NCBI GenBank assembly: GCA_029204225.1
Contig: CM055108.1
Location: forward strand, 18,449,779-18,509,778
DNA length: 60,000 nt
Source: Diphasiastrum complanatum
Lineage: Eukaryota; Streptophyta; Lycopodiopsida; Lycopodiales; Lycopodiaceae
Direction of reading: 5' to 3'
The notes beneath the pieces were generated by a model, which ran no database searches, had not been told where the DNA came from, and saw only the letters and a program-made list of their open reading frames with translations. Below are positions 1 to 10,393 of the stretch, one piece after another. Position 1 is the stretch's first letter. Every line of letters starts with the position of its first letter. The position numbers were made by a program, and so were the translations under genes.

Positions 1-660
1 AGTTTTCTTCATATCTTGCTTGCGAAATTTCATAGCACATGGCATGCTAGCAGATGTAACCTCTGGGACTTCTGGGAGGACCAAGTTTGGGGCTAGGACC
101 TTGTGCATTAGCTAGGTCCAAGGCTAGGCCCAATCTCATGGCAAAGTAAAGCCGAAGAGGGCTATAAACGCAAGAAACCGCAAGAAGGCTCCTTGTGGTT
201 CTATGGGGTCCAGCCACCGCAGGAAACCGCAAGGAACCTTCTTGCGGTGGGCTAGACCACAAAGAGCCTTTCAGCCCACCGCAAGAAGGCTGCTTGTGGT
301 CCCACACAGTTTAGGATTTAGGGTTTAGGGTACCCAACCCAACTGACCATAAGGAGCCCACCCCAAGGGACCACAAAGAGCCTTCTTGTGGTCCAGACCA
401 CCACAAGGGACCGCAAGAAGCCTCCTTCTAGTCCCTCACGGTTTAGGATTTAGGGTTTAGGGTACACTGCAAGGGACCGCAAGAAGGCTCATTGTGGTCC
501 CTTGCAGTGGCCCAAGGGACCGCAAGGAGCCTCTTGTGGTCCCTTGCGGTGGGATGGACCGCAAGAAGGCCCCTTGTGGTCCCTTGGGCCACCGCAAGGA
601 ACCACAAGGAAGCTCCTTGCAGTCCCTAGCAGTGGGCTGGATCGCAAGGGACCACAAAGA
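1..660. repeat. Array of short inverted repeats (CCGCAAGG/CCTTGCGG family)
   Basis: The stretch is built from many degenerate copies of ACCGCAAGGGACC and its reverse complement GGTCCCTTGCGGT, alternating with AAGAAGGCTCCTTGTGGT-like words. Two copies of a telomere-like block (GTTTAGGATTTAGGGTTTAGG, then GTAC) lie at 308-333 and 441-465, about 133 bp apart, which suggests a higher-order unit of roughly that length. Reading frames cross the array on both strands but follow the repeat and resemble no protein family. I interpret it as a satellite or expanded LTR-derived repeat, not a gene. Confidence 0.7.
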
Positions 661-686
661 ACCCAAGTGTAAAAAAAAAAAGATAT

Positions 687-756
687 TGACTGAATCACTT
701 GGCACGCCGGCATGCCAAGTGATTTAGAAAAAAAAAAATGGCCTTGGCTGGGCTGC

Positions 757-787
<31 letters not shown>

Positions 788-825
788 ATCACTTGGCATG
801 TCGGCGTGCCAAGTGATTCAGTCAA
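687..825. repeat. Twin hairpins around a poly-A tract (possible MITE)
   Basis: Two 38-bp hairpins lie at 690-727 and 784-821. Each has 15-bp arms (CTGAATCACTTGGCA and its complement) around an 8-bp loop; the second has perfect arms and the first has one mismatch. They are separated by an A-rich spacer with an A run of about 26. The outer ends TGACTGAATCAC and GTGATTCAGTCA make the whole 139 bp an inverted repeat. Small size, terminal inverted repeats and no coding capacity suggest a MITE or fold-back element. Confidence 0.55.
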
Positions 826-841
826 AAAAAAAATCTTTTTG

Positions 842-970
842 TAGCACATGGCTAAAAAAGTTTTTTAGCTTCAAATTTTTCTTATTTTGGGATTTCATTA
901 TGGGATTTTTAACCATGTGCCAAATCACAATTCTTACATTCAAGTAATGGCATAAAAACACCATGTGCTA
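842..970. repeat. Short inverted-repeat element
   Basis: TAGCACATGG at 842-851 is mirrored by CCATGTGCTA at 961-970, enclosing about 110 bp of AT-rich DNA. A related AGCACATGGC occurs near position 34. This may be a small non-autonomous DNA element; the arms are short, so the call is tentative. Confidence 0.3.
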
Positions 971-3051
971 TCTTTGTATTGACTCATGGCAAGAAACTCG
1001 CAAAATGCCAAGCCCCAATGCATTCAGCCTCGGAGATCATGAGAAATGACAAGCCTCAAGCCTCATGAAACTCCTCTTGAGGCATCTTTGGGTTGTTGTC
1101 ATGCCTCGAGATCAAGAGACATGAGACTCGTCGAGATATTACATGGCAACAGCCCTCATGATACACCTTGAGGTTGCAATGATGCCTCGACATCGAGAGG
1201 CACGGAGCCTCAAGCCTCAAGATCTTAAAGAACCTCAATGTCATGAGACATGAGTCTCAAGTGACTCATGAAACACATCTTCAAGGCTAATGGAGCTCTT
1301 CCTCTACCCAGTCTAAATCTTTTAAGGACTGCCCTTATTTTATTTGCATATTCAAATGGTTTCGCTTCAAAGTGATTATGTGCTTTCACACCCACTTTTT
1401 TGTACACTCAGCTTAATGATTGTTCTAAGCTACTTAGTAGGATAGTAAAGCTAGTTGGATTTCAACAATTCTGTCCATAACTTTCAGCTAGTCAGGTTTT
1501 CGAATGGAAGAAGCTTAGCCCTGCCGATTCCACTATATATAAAGTTGATTGATGTTGGTGCTCAGATGAGTGAGGTTGTACGCCCCTTTCAACGAAAGAT
1601 GTAAGACATCACATTTGGTCCACAAGCACCAAGCATTGCAATTGTGGAATCATAAGCTTACATTATGTTCAAATTGTAATACAAAAACTATTGTCCCCCA
1701 ATTAAAGAGTGAATGATAACATTATTATGTGCATTGAATCAATCAATGAGACTAATTCTAAAATATATTCTCTATTTTAAAAAATCTAATAACTATAATC
1801 ACTCTATGGAATAATAAGTTACTACAATATTAAATTTCAATTAAGCATCCAATAGTGCTTACAATGTTTGATAAAGAATATACATATTATGAAAAATCCA
1901 AAACTCGTTACGAAATTTATCTTTCTTCGCTTAATGATCAAAAAACAATCTTGATTGCTTCATGGTCTCAATAAGTATTGCGAATAATTATAAAAAACTA
2001 CTATCTCGATTTAAGTTTATTTTACTTGAAAGTGTACAATGTCATAATCATTAGGGACTATCCTTGGATCTTCACTCCTTCACAATAAAAAAAATTCACT
2101 AGCATGTCATTTTCCTTAGAAAAATCCAATCACTCCTAATTGATCTTTATTTACAATAAGAAGTGACAATTTTCAACACTCCTAATCTTCTTTGAATATT
2201 GTCTTGAGTGTAACATAAGTTTAATAATTATGAATCATTGGCTTCCCATTCTAATATTCATTCATGACACAACAAAGCTTCATATTCTCCAATCTATTTA
2301 CTAAAAGTAAAGCTAAGCATAAAGCAATTGAAATGTCAATGTCTCACATCACAAATCGATTATGAATGATAATTACAATAACAATGTAATTTGCATTCCA
2401 ACATCACACCAAACAAATATCATGTCACTACACCAAAAGAAATAGAGAGCACCAAGAAAATATGGAAGAGTAAAGGATTAAAAGTGATTCCACCTCCCAT
2501 TGATTCTTCAAAAAATGGCTATGTGCAGTGCTTCAATCTTTTTTGATAGTTATACAGGAAATGGGAATGATTGCTGAGTCAAATCAATATTATAATAGGT
2601 TCGATAAACTTTGATATCTGTTGATACAAAGTTTCTATTAACCAGTGTTGAATGTCTAAACTAGCTTAAAAGTTAGCTTGTTTCCAACATAGAGGTATAT
2701 TCGATAAAGTGAAACTTTATGCAATCAAATATCATCTTATTAACAAAATTGGAAATAAGTCTATTAATACGTGAAATAGTTTGCCAATGCAACTTACTAC
2801 TATAGTGACAAAGCTAACAAAGTGAGGGTGCTTTTACACACAGTTGTAGGGCATGTCTATTTGTCAAAAAACTCAACACTCATTAGAGAGGAAAAAAAAA
2901 AAAAAAAGGGCCCTTACCCCATTTTAGATATGAAAGTGAGGTTTCCCATGTGGCAGATGACTTGGCTTAAAAAATGTTGACATGAGATAAGTGGAGATGT
3001 TGGAGAGTACTTCATAACATCTCCACATGCCCTAGGGCCCCATGATTTTAT
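971..3051. other. Unassigned AT-rich intergenic DNA
   Basis: From 1000 to 1250 there are degenerate, irregularly spaced copies of a CCTCGAGATCAAGAGACATGA-like word, giving only short frames. The rest is AT-rich sequence with scattered stops in all frames. I see no protein domain, RNA gene or repeat border before the LTR at 3052. Confidence 0.5.
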
Positions 3052-3801
3052 TGTTAGATTATCATCCTTATAATCCGATTATTAATCTACATTCATTCAG
3101 TTATCTAGTTTATGTAGTTCTACTCACGTTATCGCACAATTTACAGAAATACATGAGAAAGGTTGTCAAATTTCAAAGTTTAAGGACTTAATTAGATCTA
3201 CAAAAGATCATAAAGAGTGATTGGTAGCTTGGGATCTTGATCTACATCAAGACTAGCTTCCAAATCAAGCTTCTAGTTGACAATTATTGTGATTCCAGGC
3301 AAGAACAATCAAGAAATGATGATCCACTGCTTCACACGTGTGAAGTACAGCTAATGTATGGCCTGATAACAGAGAAATAGTTTACTTATGATTTGCTAAG
3401 CATTCATTCACAAAGAAAGTGCTAAAGAGAGTGAAAACACCAAGATTGCTTCACAAACCAATGTTTCTCATCATTGGGTTCACAATGGATCCATCATGGA
3501 TCAAGTACACAATCACCATAATCTCTCTCTAATTTTACTCATCCATATCCACTTTGGATAAGATCTATCAAGTTTGCCACATCATCCATTGGTGGTTTGT
3601 GTTGCCCTTCTAGATTCCTACAATCTAGGACCTAACTCCTATAATTTAGGAGATGTCATATTTGACTCAAATGAAAGCTAATCAAATTGGATCTGAATAT
3701 TACAAGTGTCATCCACACGTGTGGACAGGTCCTCACACGTGCGGATCCACATAGATGTCAAATACATCAAAAAACCATGTGAAAATTGCTAAATTCTAAC
3801 A
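3052..3801 (-). repeat. 3' LTR of a Ty1/copia element
   Basis: The 750-bp block begins TGTTAG and ends CTAACA on the plus strand, so it has perfect short inverted termini TGTTAG/CTAACA. On the minus strand it follows immediately after a polypurine tract and the end of a copia RNase H, which is where the 3' LTR should be. It carries several CACGTG-centred palindromes (3330-3345, 3712-3725 and, less perfect, 3731-3744), which could be promoter elements of the LTR. No second copy is seen in the window, so its exact borders rest on termini and context. Confidence 0.7.
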
Positions 3802-3812
3802 CTCCTCCTCAA
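3802..3812 (-). promoter_or_regulatory. Polypurine tract of the copia element
   Basis: On the minus strand the bases directly before the LTR read TTGAGGAGGAG. A purine-rich tract abutting the 3' LTR primes plus-strand DNA synthesis in LTR retrotransposons. Confidence 0.65.
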
Positions 3813-4700
3813 TTTTTACATGATATAGCTATAGTACATCTATCTACAACTCCTAAAGCTGATCTTAACTTGACAAGTGAATCCTTTGGCATTGCTTTAG
3901 TGAGTAGATCAACAAGGCAATCTGAAGAAGACACATGATGTAGCTTGATCTCCTTTGCTTGGACCTTTTCCCTGTGAGCAATCTCTATGTGCTTGCTCCT
4001 TGCATGGAATGTGGGATTGGTTGCTAATGCTTGGCTTGATTGGTTGTCACAATATATTATTGGCTGCTCCTCGGCCTCCATGACTTGAAACTCCACCAAA
4101 AGCCTCTTCAACCATAAGTTCTCCTATGTTAGTGCCTTGTATTCCGATTCGATTGAAGATAGAGAAATAGTATCTTGCTTTTGGAAAGCCAAGACACTAT
4201 GCCATTGCAAAGAAAGGTAACAAAAGCACTTGTGGACCTCATATCCCTGCAAAATCAGCATCCGAATATGCCCTCAAGGCAAGATTAGATCCGTCATACA
4301 AAATGCCAAAGTTCATGGTGCCCGAGATGTACCTCAACACCCTTTTTGCATTTTTCCAATGACAAACCAATGGATTTTGCATAGATTGGCTTAGTTTACC
4401 CACACTATAACTTAGATCAGGCCTAGTTATAGTAAGATAGATCAAGGAGCCTACGAGTCTTCTATATACTGTGATGTCCTCAAAGGATGCATCATCATCA
4501 CTATTAGAAACTTTTACATTTTGCTCCATAGGAGTTTCTACTCCTTTACAATCTTTCATTTCAAACTTTTCTAAAATAGAAGAAGCATATTTGGATTGAC
4601 AATTAAACTCAAATCTTTGCCTCTTGAAATTCTATTCCTAATATGAAATGAAGATTACCAAGATCCACCATCTTAAACTCTTTAGACAATGCTACTTTCA
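3809..4700 (-). pseudogene. Ty1/copia reverse transcriptase C-terminus and RNase H, degenerate
   Basis: Read on the minus strand, 4690-4239 gives the last part of a copia reverse transcriptase (LGNLHFILGI, then MKDCKGVETPME, YRRLVGSLIYLTITRPDL, SYSVGKLSQSM and YSDADFAG). After a frame break, 4111-3809 gives RNase H with IIYCDNQSSQALATNPTFH, HIEIAHR and DCLVDLLTKAM. These are standard copia motifs in the expected order. The two parts are in different frames with stops between them, so no functional polyprotein is made. The amino-terminal half of the reverse transcriptase, including the catalytic YVDD motif, is missing. Confidence 0.88.
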
Positions 4701-4789
4701 CTTATTGTATACCATCATGATCATTTCCATGATCCTCCCAGAACAGGTATGCCTTTGCCCTTGTCTGCTCTGCTCAGTCCGGAACCATC

Positions 4790-5105
4790 TTGGTTTACAG
4801 AAACTGCAGCGGCAGGTTGACTCTCGAATCTTTCTTCATCTGATTCGTCGATCGAATGGGAGACGACTCAAAAATATTTGTTTTTGTGTTCGTCTTCTGC
4901 TCCCTCTGACGTTGGCGGTAGGTCATAGTACTGTCTTTCCAGAACTTCATAGCTAACAGGGTCTTCGTTGGCCATTGTCCTGCTCTCGTCGAATTTGACA
5001 TCCCTGATTGTTTTCACAGTGTTCGTGTCTGGCATGTAGATTCTGTAGTATGACAAATTATTGTCATAACCTACCAGAAATCCTTGTTCGGCTTTCTCAT
5101 CAAGC
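4790..5105 (-). pseudogene. Ty1/copia integrase C-terminal region and linker, fragment
   Basis: The minus strand reads DEKAEQGFLVGYD, then SYYRIYMPDTNTVKTIRDV and KFDESRTMANEDPVSYEV, the typical region after the copia integrase core (the same layout recurs at 42942-43390). It is colinear with the reverse transcriptase and RNase H remnant at 3809-4700, so both are probably one element that lost about 180 codons of reverse transcriptase between roughly 4790 and 4700. Overlapping open frames of 62 and 68 codons show an internal frameshift. The copia sequence ends at about 5105, where a gypsy fragment of opposite orientation begins. Confidence 0.8.
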
Positions 5106-5824
5106 TTTATGAGAACATCATCACGCGCTTCGGATGCCCTTTAGAACTTGTGAGTGATCGCGGAACTCACTTCCTGAATGAAACAATACGAGTACTCCTA
5201 GCTGAATTCCTTGTGGTTCATCGCAAGAGTACGCCTTATTATCCCCGATGTAATGGACAAGCCGAATCTTCCAACAAGATTTTAGTCAATATTATCACAA
5301 AGACCGTGGAAGCCAGTAGGTTCGATTGGGAACATAAACTCCAAGCAGCTTTATGGGCGTTTCGAACAACCTATAGGCTTGCCACTGGCCATACCCCATT
5401 TCAACTGGTCTATGGACTCGAGGCTGTAATGCCTGCTGAGCTCATTGTCCCTAGCCTAAGAGTGGTCGTGACGGAACGATTAGACACAAGTAAGTCTACC
5501 CAACGTCGATTAGGCTTACTAATGAATTTATGCAAAACCCGAACCATTGCCTTGCATGCATTGCACACCGAAAAGAAATGCCGCAAAGCCTGGCATGACC
5601 ATGTCCTAAAACAAAAGGACTTACACAAAGGTGACCTAGCATTGATCTATCAGAGCAAGGTCACGAAAGGCAAATTGAAATTTTTCGGCCTCGGACCCTA
5701 CCAAGTAATGAAAATATTCGAGAATGGCACAGTTCAATTGGCCACACTGGAGGGTGACATTTTATTCACCTTGGTAAACGGTAGTCGGCTAAGGCACTAT
5801 TACCACTTACCTCCCACTATATAA
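5084..5824 (+). pseudogene. Ty3/gypsy integrase fragment (catalytic C-half plus GPY module)
   Basis: One open frame of about 246 codons carries LVSDRGTHF, then 35 residues later the glutamate of NGQAESSNK, the exact D-35-E spacing of retroviral-type integrases. It continues with WAFRTTYRLATGHTPFQLVYG and a C-terminal GPY-like module (FFGLGPYQVMKIFENGTV) and ends with a stop after RLRHYYHLPPTI. Zinc-binding, first-aspartate, RNase H, reverse transcriptase and gag regions are absent, so the piece is truncated at the 5' side. The first codons overlap copia sequence, so the real gypsy homology starts near 5100. The long intact frame suggests it is younger than its neighbours. Confidence 0.9.
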
Positions 5825-6780
5825 CCTTCATCATTGTATGATTATTTTTTGTCTTTCTTTGCATTTTCCCAGCTGTTTATGAACGTTCTTCTATTTGTCT
5901 GTCTTTTTGTGATACAATATGTAAAGGGAGTGGTGTTGTGTGTAGAGAGTAGAGTATCTCTAGGGACGGAAAAACAATCTACATGGTTCATGGAGTTAGT
6001 ACAGGTTACAGGTAAGGACATTGAAGGCCACCAAATATAGTACTGTGCAACAAAGTGAATCAACAGTGGGTCAAAAACAAAAAACAAAAAAGAATTCTAT
6101 ATTCATCAAGAAAAAAAAAACTTTGAACTCAGTCCCAAACCCTTCACTATTCAGCCAAGTAGAACAACACAAGTCACTAGCGGAGACAAAAACCTCAATA
6201 TCTCTCCCAATTTTCATTGTCTTGGTTTTCCTACTTGACCATGGCTAGAACACATCTTGATAAGTCTAAATTGAGTCAGGGGATCCATGAACCCTAAATC
6301 CCAGTCCTGTAGACCAAAAATAGTAAAAATCACTTAAACCCACCTACAAGCTTGTCTTTTTGAGATGTTGGCTTGCCCTCTTCACAGTAGACTCCTCATA
6401 TTATGCTCTATCAATAATGAGTCAGACAGACCAAGATTCCCAGCCAATTTTTGTTGGGGACCCATTCTTCAAAAATCACTCAACAAGCTCCCCACACGTG
6501 TGAAAATGACATCATGGTTTGCCCCCTTAATATTTTGCACATCTTTCTATGGTAAAACTACTGTCCAATTGGCGAGCCAAGATCCCTAGCCAAACTCCCA
6601 AAAATAGAGATTTAGTGATTTTTTTGAGTTGAACTAAGTTTCTTGGCCATTTTTAGCACTGTTTTCGATCCCCACACATGTGAATGACCTGATCTTGGTT
6701 TGCCTATGTCACCATTGATCTTAGAATGTCAATTTTAGTCGATTTGATATCTAACATCTTGGTTCCCCAAATTTGGAGGG
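5825..6780 (+). other. Unassigned region downstream of gypsy integrase
   Basis: This should contain the 3' untranslated end and LTR of the gypsy fragment, but no clear polypurine tract and TG...CA border can be fixed. It has a CACACGTGTG palindrome at 6493-6502 and a CACACATGTG variant near 6673, similar to those in the copia LTR at 3052-3801. Short open frames here have no recognisable domains. Confidence 0.4.
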
Positions 6781-6790
6781 GGGGGGGGTC

Positions 6791-6798
6791 TATATAAG
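6791..6798 (+). promoter_or_regulatory. Candidate TATA box of an LTR-like promoter
   Basis: TATATAAG sits directly after a G run at 6778-6788. It lies about 200 bp upstream of an open frame starting at 6994, an arrangement resembling the U3/R border of an LTR. There is no independent support for transcription. Confidence 0.35.
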
Positions 6799-6993
6799 GA
6801 GGTGGGATCCATTCAAAAATCACACTTGCTAGAGACATCCAGCGTCCCCAAAGCACAATCCAGCAGTCATAAAGGTCATCCATTCATTCTCAAAGCTCAC
6901 TTGCTATATTTAACAACTTTTATTGCTCCTTTTCACTTTTAAACTTATTATTTCGGGGAATTTAAGCACTTTTTGGACTTAAAACTTGCCAAG

Positions 6994-7248
6994 ATGGTGA
7001 AGGAGGATAAGGATAAAGGCAAAGCCATAATCGATCCTACACGACCAGTCAAAAAGCTCAAGCTCACACAAGGGTTGGACCCAGATTTCATTGTGGGAGA
7101 AGAAGATCTCACCCCACACGCATCAGATGACGAAATGATGGAGGAAAAGCCGGCCATGCCAGAACTCCTCCCGGTGGGGGAGTGTGGGGGCCGGAATACA
7201 AGGCTCAAGGGGCATTTCAATGGAGCTTGGGAGAACTCAGGAAAGTAG
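6994..7248 (+). CDS. Unrecognised small open frame, Lys/Glu/Asp-rich
   Basis: The ATG at 6994 opens an 84-codon frame (MVKEDKDKGKAIIDPTRPVK...) rich in Lys, Asp and Glu, with no membrane segment or catalytic motif that I recognise. It follows a TATA-containing block and precedes an LTR-like remnant, so it may be the start of a retrotransposon gag or a chance frame. Another frame (VVPYRDEANVNINFA) continues past its stop, so a frameshift is possible. Confidence 0.3.
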   Translation: MVKEDKDKGKAIIDPTRPVKKLKLTQGLDPDFIVGEEDLTPHASDDEMMEEKPAMPELLPVGECGGRNTRLKGHFNGAWENSGK

Positions 7249-7269
7249 TACCTTACAGGGATGAAGCTA

Positions 7270-8078
7270 ATGTAAATATCAATTTTGCATAATTAATGGC
7301 CCAAGCATGGCATCCTACGCGTATAAGCCCATCTTGAAGAGCCGTCAGTAGATAAGTTGCGTTAGGCCCCAAGTATGGCACCCTGCGTGCATAAGTCCAA
7401 CTTGTGGTGCCATTAGTCACTAGGGGGCAAGAAACCAATTTTTGCAAGTCTCAAGGTTTAAACTTAGACTCTAAAAAGTATGCAAAAGTCAATGTCAAGA
7501 TTCTAAAAAGAACTTGCATTCTATATTGAGACTTGAAATTCCTAGTCCCATAAGTAAATGTGGAAAGGACACTCCACAAGCTTCTATAAAGAGAAGCCCT
7601 TTCTATGTAATTTCTATCCTTAATGTATGAGAGCTAAGTGCTGCCATTTTGGGTCCACTTGTGTGTTTGGCTAAATTTAGTGTGACTTTGTGTAGTATGC
7701 ATATTTGCTTAAGTTCTTGCTATTTTAGTCCCATTTTAGCATAAGTGCTTCCTCTTTGAGTGTTTCTATTTCTAGTTAAGCTTGTAGAGTGTGGTTAAAA
7801 AGAGTAGATTGGATGTTAGAGTGACAGTGGGTGGAAGAGTGTGTGTGTGAGTGTGTTGGAAGAGAATGTGAGAGAAGTGAGAGAGATAGAGTTAATGGTT
7901 AGCTTATCTAGGTGATGTTTTGGTGGGAATGCTATTTGTTTGCAAGTAGAAGTAGATGTTAACACTCTTTGTTTTGCAAGCATCTTCACGGCTCCTAGGT
8001 TCGAGCCCGCTTCCCATGCTACAAACGACTTAGGAGGAGAAGGTAGAAACCTTTAACTTCTTGACAACAATCTTTGTG
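7270..8078 (+). repeat. LTR-like remnant related to the one at 12400-13142
   Basis: The block shares GGCACCCTGCGTG...TAAGTCCAAC with 12458-12483, a TATA-like TCTATAAAGAGAAGCC (about 7580) matching ACTATAAAAAGAGACC (about 12703), and a similar 3' end (GGTAGAAACC...ACAACA compared with AAGAAACCCACTACA). The tRNA-primer site after it is degraded. I read it as an old gypsy LTR, possibly solo. Confidence 0.45.
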
Positions 8079-8091
8079 GTCATTATGAGAC

Positions 8092-8286
8092 TTGGAGGCC
8101 TCGGATTTTTCAGATGTTGGTGCAGCCAACTTCATGCATGTGGACTTTGCAAACCCAGGATCGACATTAGGCATGGAGGTGGCACATTGGCATAGTAGCA
8201 GATTGGTAGAATATTTTTCAAAGGCATTTGGAAAAGATTTATGTCAAAGAGATCTTATCATGGTTATGGTAAGGGTGCTGCTATGA
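8092..8286 (+). CDS. Unrecognised open frame
   Basis: A 64-codon frame beginning MEASDFSDVGAANFMHVDF and ending VRVLL has no family I recognise. The stretch VEYFSKAFGKDLCQRDLIM looks protein-like rather than random and could be a fragment of a transposon protein. It is followed at about 8413-8423 by AGGAGGAG then TGTGAAG, which resembles a polypurine tract and LTR start. Confidence 0.2.
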   Translation: MEASDFSDVGAANFMHVDFANPGSTLGMEVAHWHSSRLVEYFSKAFGKDLCQRDLIMVMVRVLL

Positions 8287-9281
8287 TGGATTCTTTGTTC
8301 ATCTTCAATTCAAATCCAAAGCAAAGAATCCACACACAAAAAGTTTCTTCATCAACAATTCAACCAACCTTAAAGGATTTCAAGTTTAAGTGATCAAGCC
8401 AAGTTGATAACTTTTTAGGAGGAGTGTGAAGAATAAAAAGCTATCCAACTTGTCTATAGGGGTTTATGAGAAATATCATCTTGCTTGTGCATTTACAAGT
8501 TGTAAATATTATTCTCTAGCATGTACAAACTCGAGCTACATGACATGCACAAGGTCTAGATGGTCATATTTGATCTATATTCACTTTGTTCCATTGTATA
8601 AATCAAAGGTATGTGAATTGAGCACATGACCTTGTAGATTAGGGCGAGTTTGAGTTAGGTAGATCTAGATTTAATGACATGCAAAATCAGTTAGTATGCA
8701 TGCATGCAACGTGCAATCACTGCATGCAACATGCAAGTCAGTATACATGTTCTACACATGTCCAAGTCATCTAGGGAAGTCACATGCAAGACATGCAAAC
8801 AGTATTGGACACATGCATGTAGTTTTGTAGGTTCATAGTTGAGAATTTGACATTTGGACAAAGTAGGTAGGAGTTAGGTGCAATTTTAGCATGCAAGCTA
8901 TTAGGTGTCAATATGGTAGTAGTTTACACTTGATTAGGTGTAGGATATGCATTGAATGCAAGGAGTACCACGAATTTTGGCTCTCCTACATATGTACATA
9001 TCATTCTCATTCATATCTAATGATGAATCAAGCTTTGGTAATGTCATATTGTCAAAATTGGATCTCATGTTATTTTGCTTGTTTTGATATTCTCTCTCTA
9101 ACTCGAGTAGAAGGTCTTCTTCATACATTGTTTTGGTTATGTATTCTCTCTATTTGTGAGGAATTAGTTTTGCTTTGATCTGTAGCATTCTAGATTGTGC
9201 TCTAGCCTCAGATTTGTTGGTAGATTGCAGGATTGCTCTACAGGTGATCTGTGTGCCACCACAAAGCATGGTCAAGATCAT
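8287..9281. other. Unassigned region with ATGCATGC-rich stretch
   Basis: After a possible polypurine tract (about 8413-8423) the sequence holds no coding signal. Positions 8680-8830 are rich in CATGCA and ACATGCA words, a low-complexity palindromic composition. Open frames at 8426-8629 and 8891-9178 have no recognisable domain. Confidence 0.4.
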
Positions 9282-10190
9282 TCACACATTTGTTGTGGTT
9301 CCCCACATGTGTGAAGTTGTTGGATTTTTCACAGTGGTGACGTCTGTAGGCCCTGCCGATGTAGTGCTACTTGCTAGGGCTTGTTGAGGTGTGGCCCGTA
9401 TGACTGTATTGTCGTCGTCATCATCGTCAATAAAAATTTCTAGCGCCATCACGTCGTCAGGTGCGGTGGGATCAGCACGATGAGGGTGAGACAATGTACT
9501 CCATGCGCACAAATGCGTCATCATCCAATGGGTTGTCGGACTCGTCATTTACAGTGGATGGATCAATAGGGGGGGTGAGTGGAGTGGCGGAAGTGTGTAG
9601 AGGGGGTGGAATGGGTTGCTCGAAGGAAGCAATGGGAGGAATTGTGGGAATTGAAGAGTGGTGTCGAGAATGGAAGGGGATATGGGAGGTGAGAGGTGGA
9701 GGATATTTAACCAAGAGAGAGTGCTGGATAATATTTGGGAATCTTGGGAGTTAATAAAAAGGGGTGGAGTACAAACAAAAGAATTAAGAGATGTAAGACG
9801 AATGGACGAGGCAATGGCGATGGAGGGTGGAGGAGAAGCAAGAATGGTGGTCGAAGGTGGAGGAATGGGAGCGAGAGAAATAGAAGTGGTTGCAGCAGTG
9901 GGCGGAGGAACGTAAGCAAAAGAAGTGGCTACAGGTCAAGGTGGTGAGGTACGTTGGCGAGTGGAAGGAAGACTTGCGGAGGATGAGGTGGTGCCACGCA
10001 TGCGTTTGCTGGCCGATGAGTTAGTTGGAAGTGTAGGGGGTCTAAGGTTGGTTGAGGGAGCGGTGGTGGAGATGACTTGGAAATGGCCGAAATCTCAAAC
10101 TTTCTATTCAAGGAGGGTAATTGTGAGGGCAGAGAGAAGGGGCTCCGTAGTTAATCCCTCGCATGCTTTATGGCCCTCTTCAACTTGGAG
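9282..10190 (-). other. Low-complexity Pro/Ser/Leu-rich open frames, unassigned
   Basis: Purine-rich plus-strand DNA gives overlapping minus-strand frames (9282-9548, 9472-9714, 9707-9919) that read Pro-, Thr- and Ser-rich with an Asp run (FIDDDDDD). Such composition can occur in retrotransposon gag or linker regions, but no zinc knuckle or capsid motif is visible. The plus-strand frames are Gly- and Glu-rich and probably reflect base composition only. Confidence 0.3.
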
Positions 10191-10393
10191 ATAATGAAGG
10201 CATGCCAATCATAGGGCACAACTGTGTCGCTAGGAAATTCCTTGTGGGATTCCACAAGTTGACTGAGGAGGAGGGACTAAATGCGATCCTTTTGCAAACT
10301 TCCAACAACTAGGAAATTGCTCATGACACAAGAACACATGTAGCAAATATCCACGCACAATACAAAGGAGGTGGCACGACCAATTTTTTTTTT

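Noticed and set aside
9658-10194. Gly/Glu/Arg-rich plus-strand open frames
   Set aside because: These overlapping frames exist on both strands because of purine-rich composition; no domain or splice structure supports a gene.
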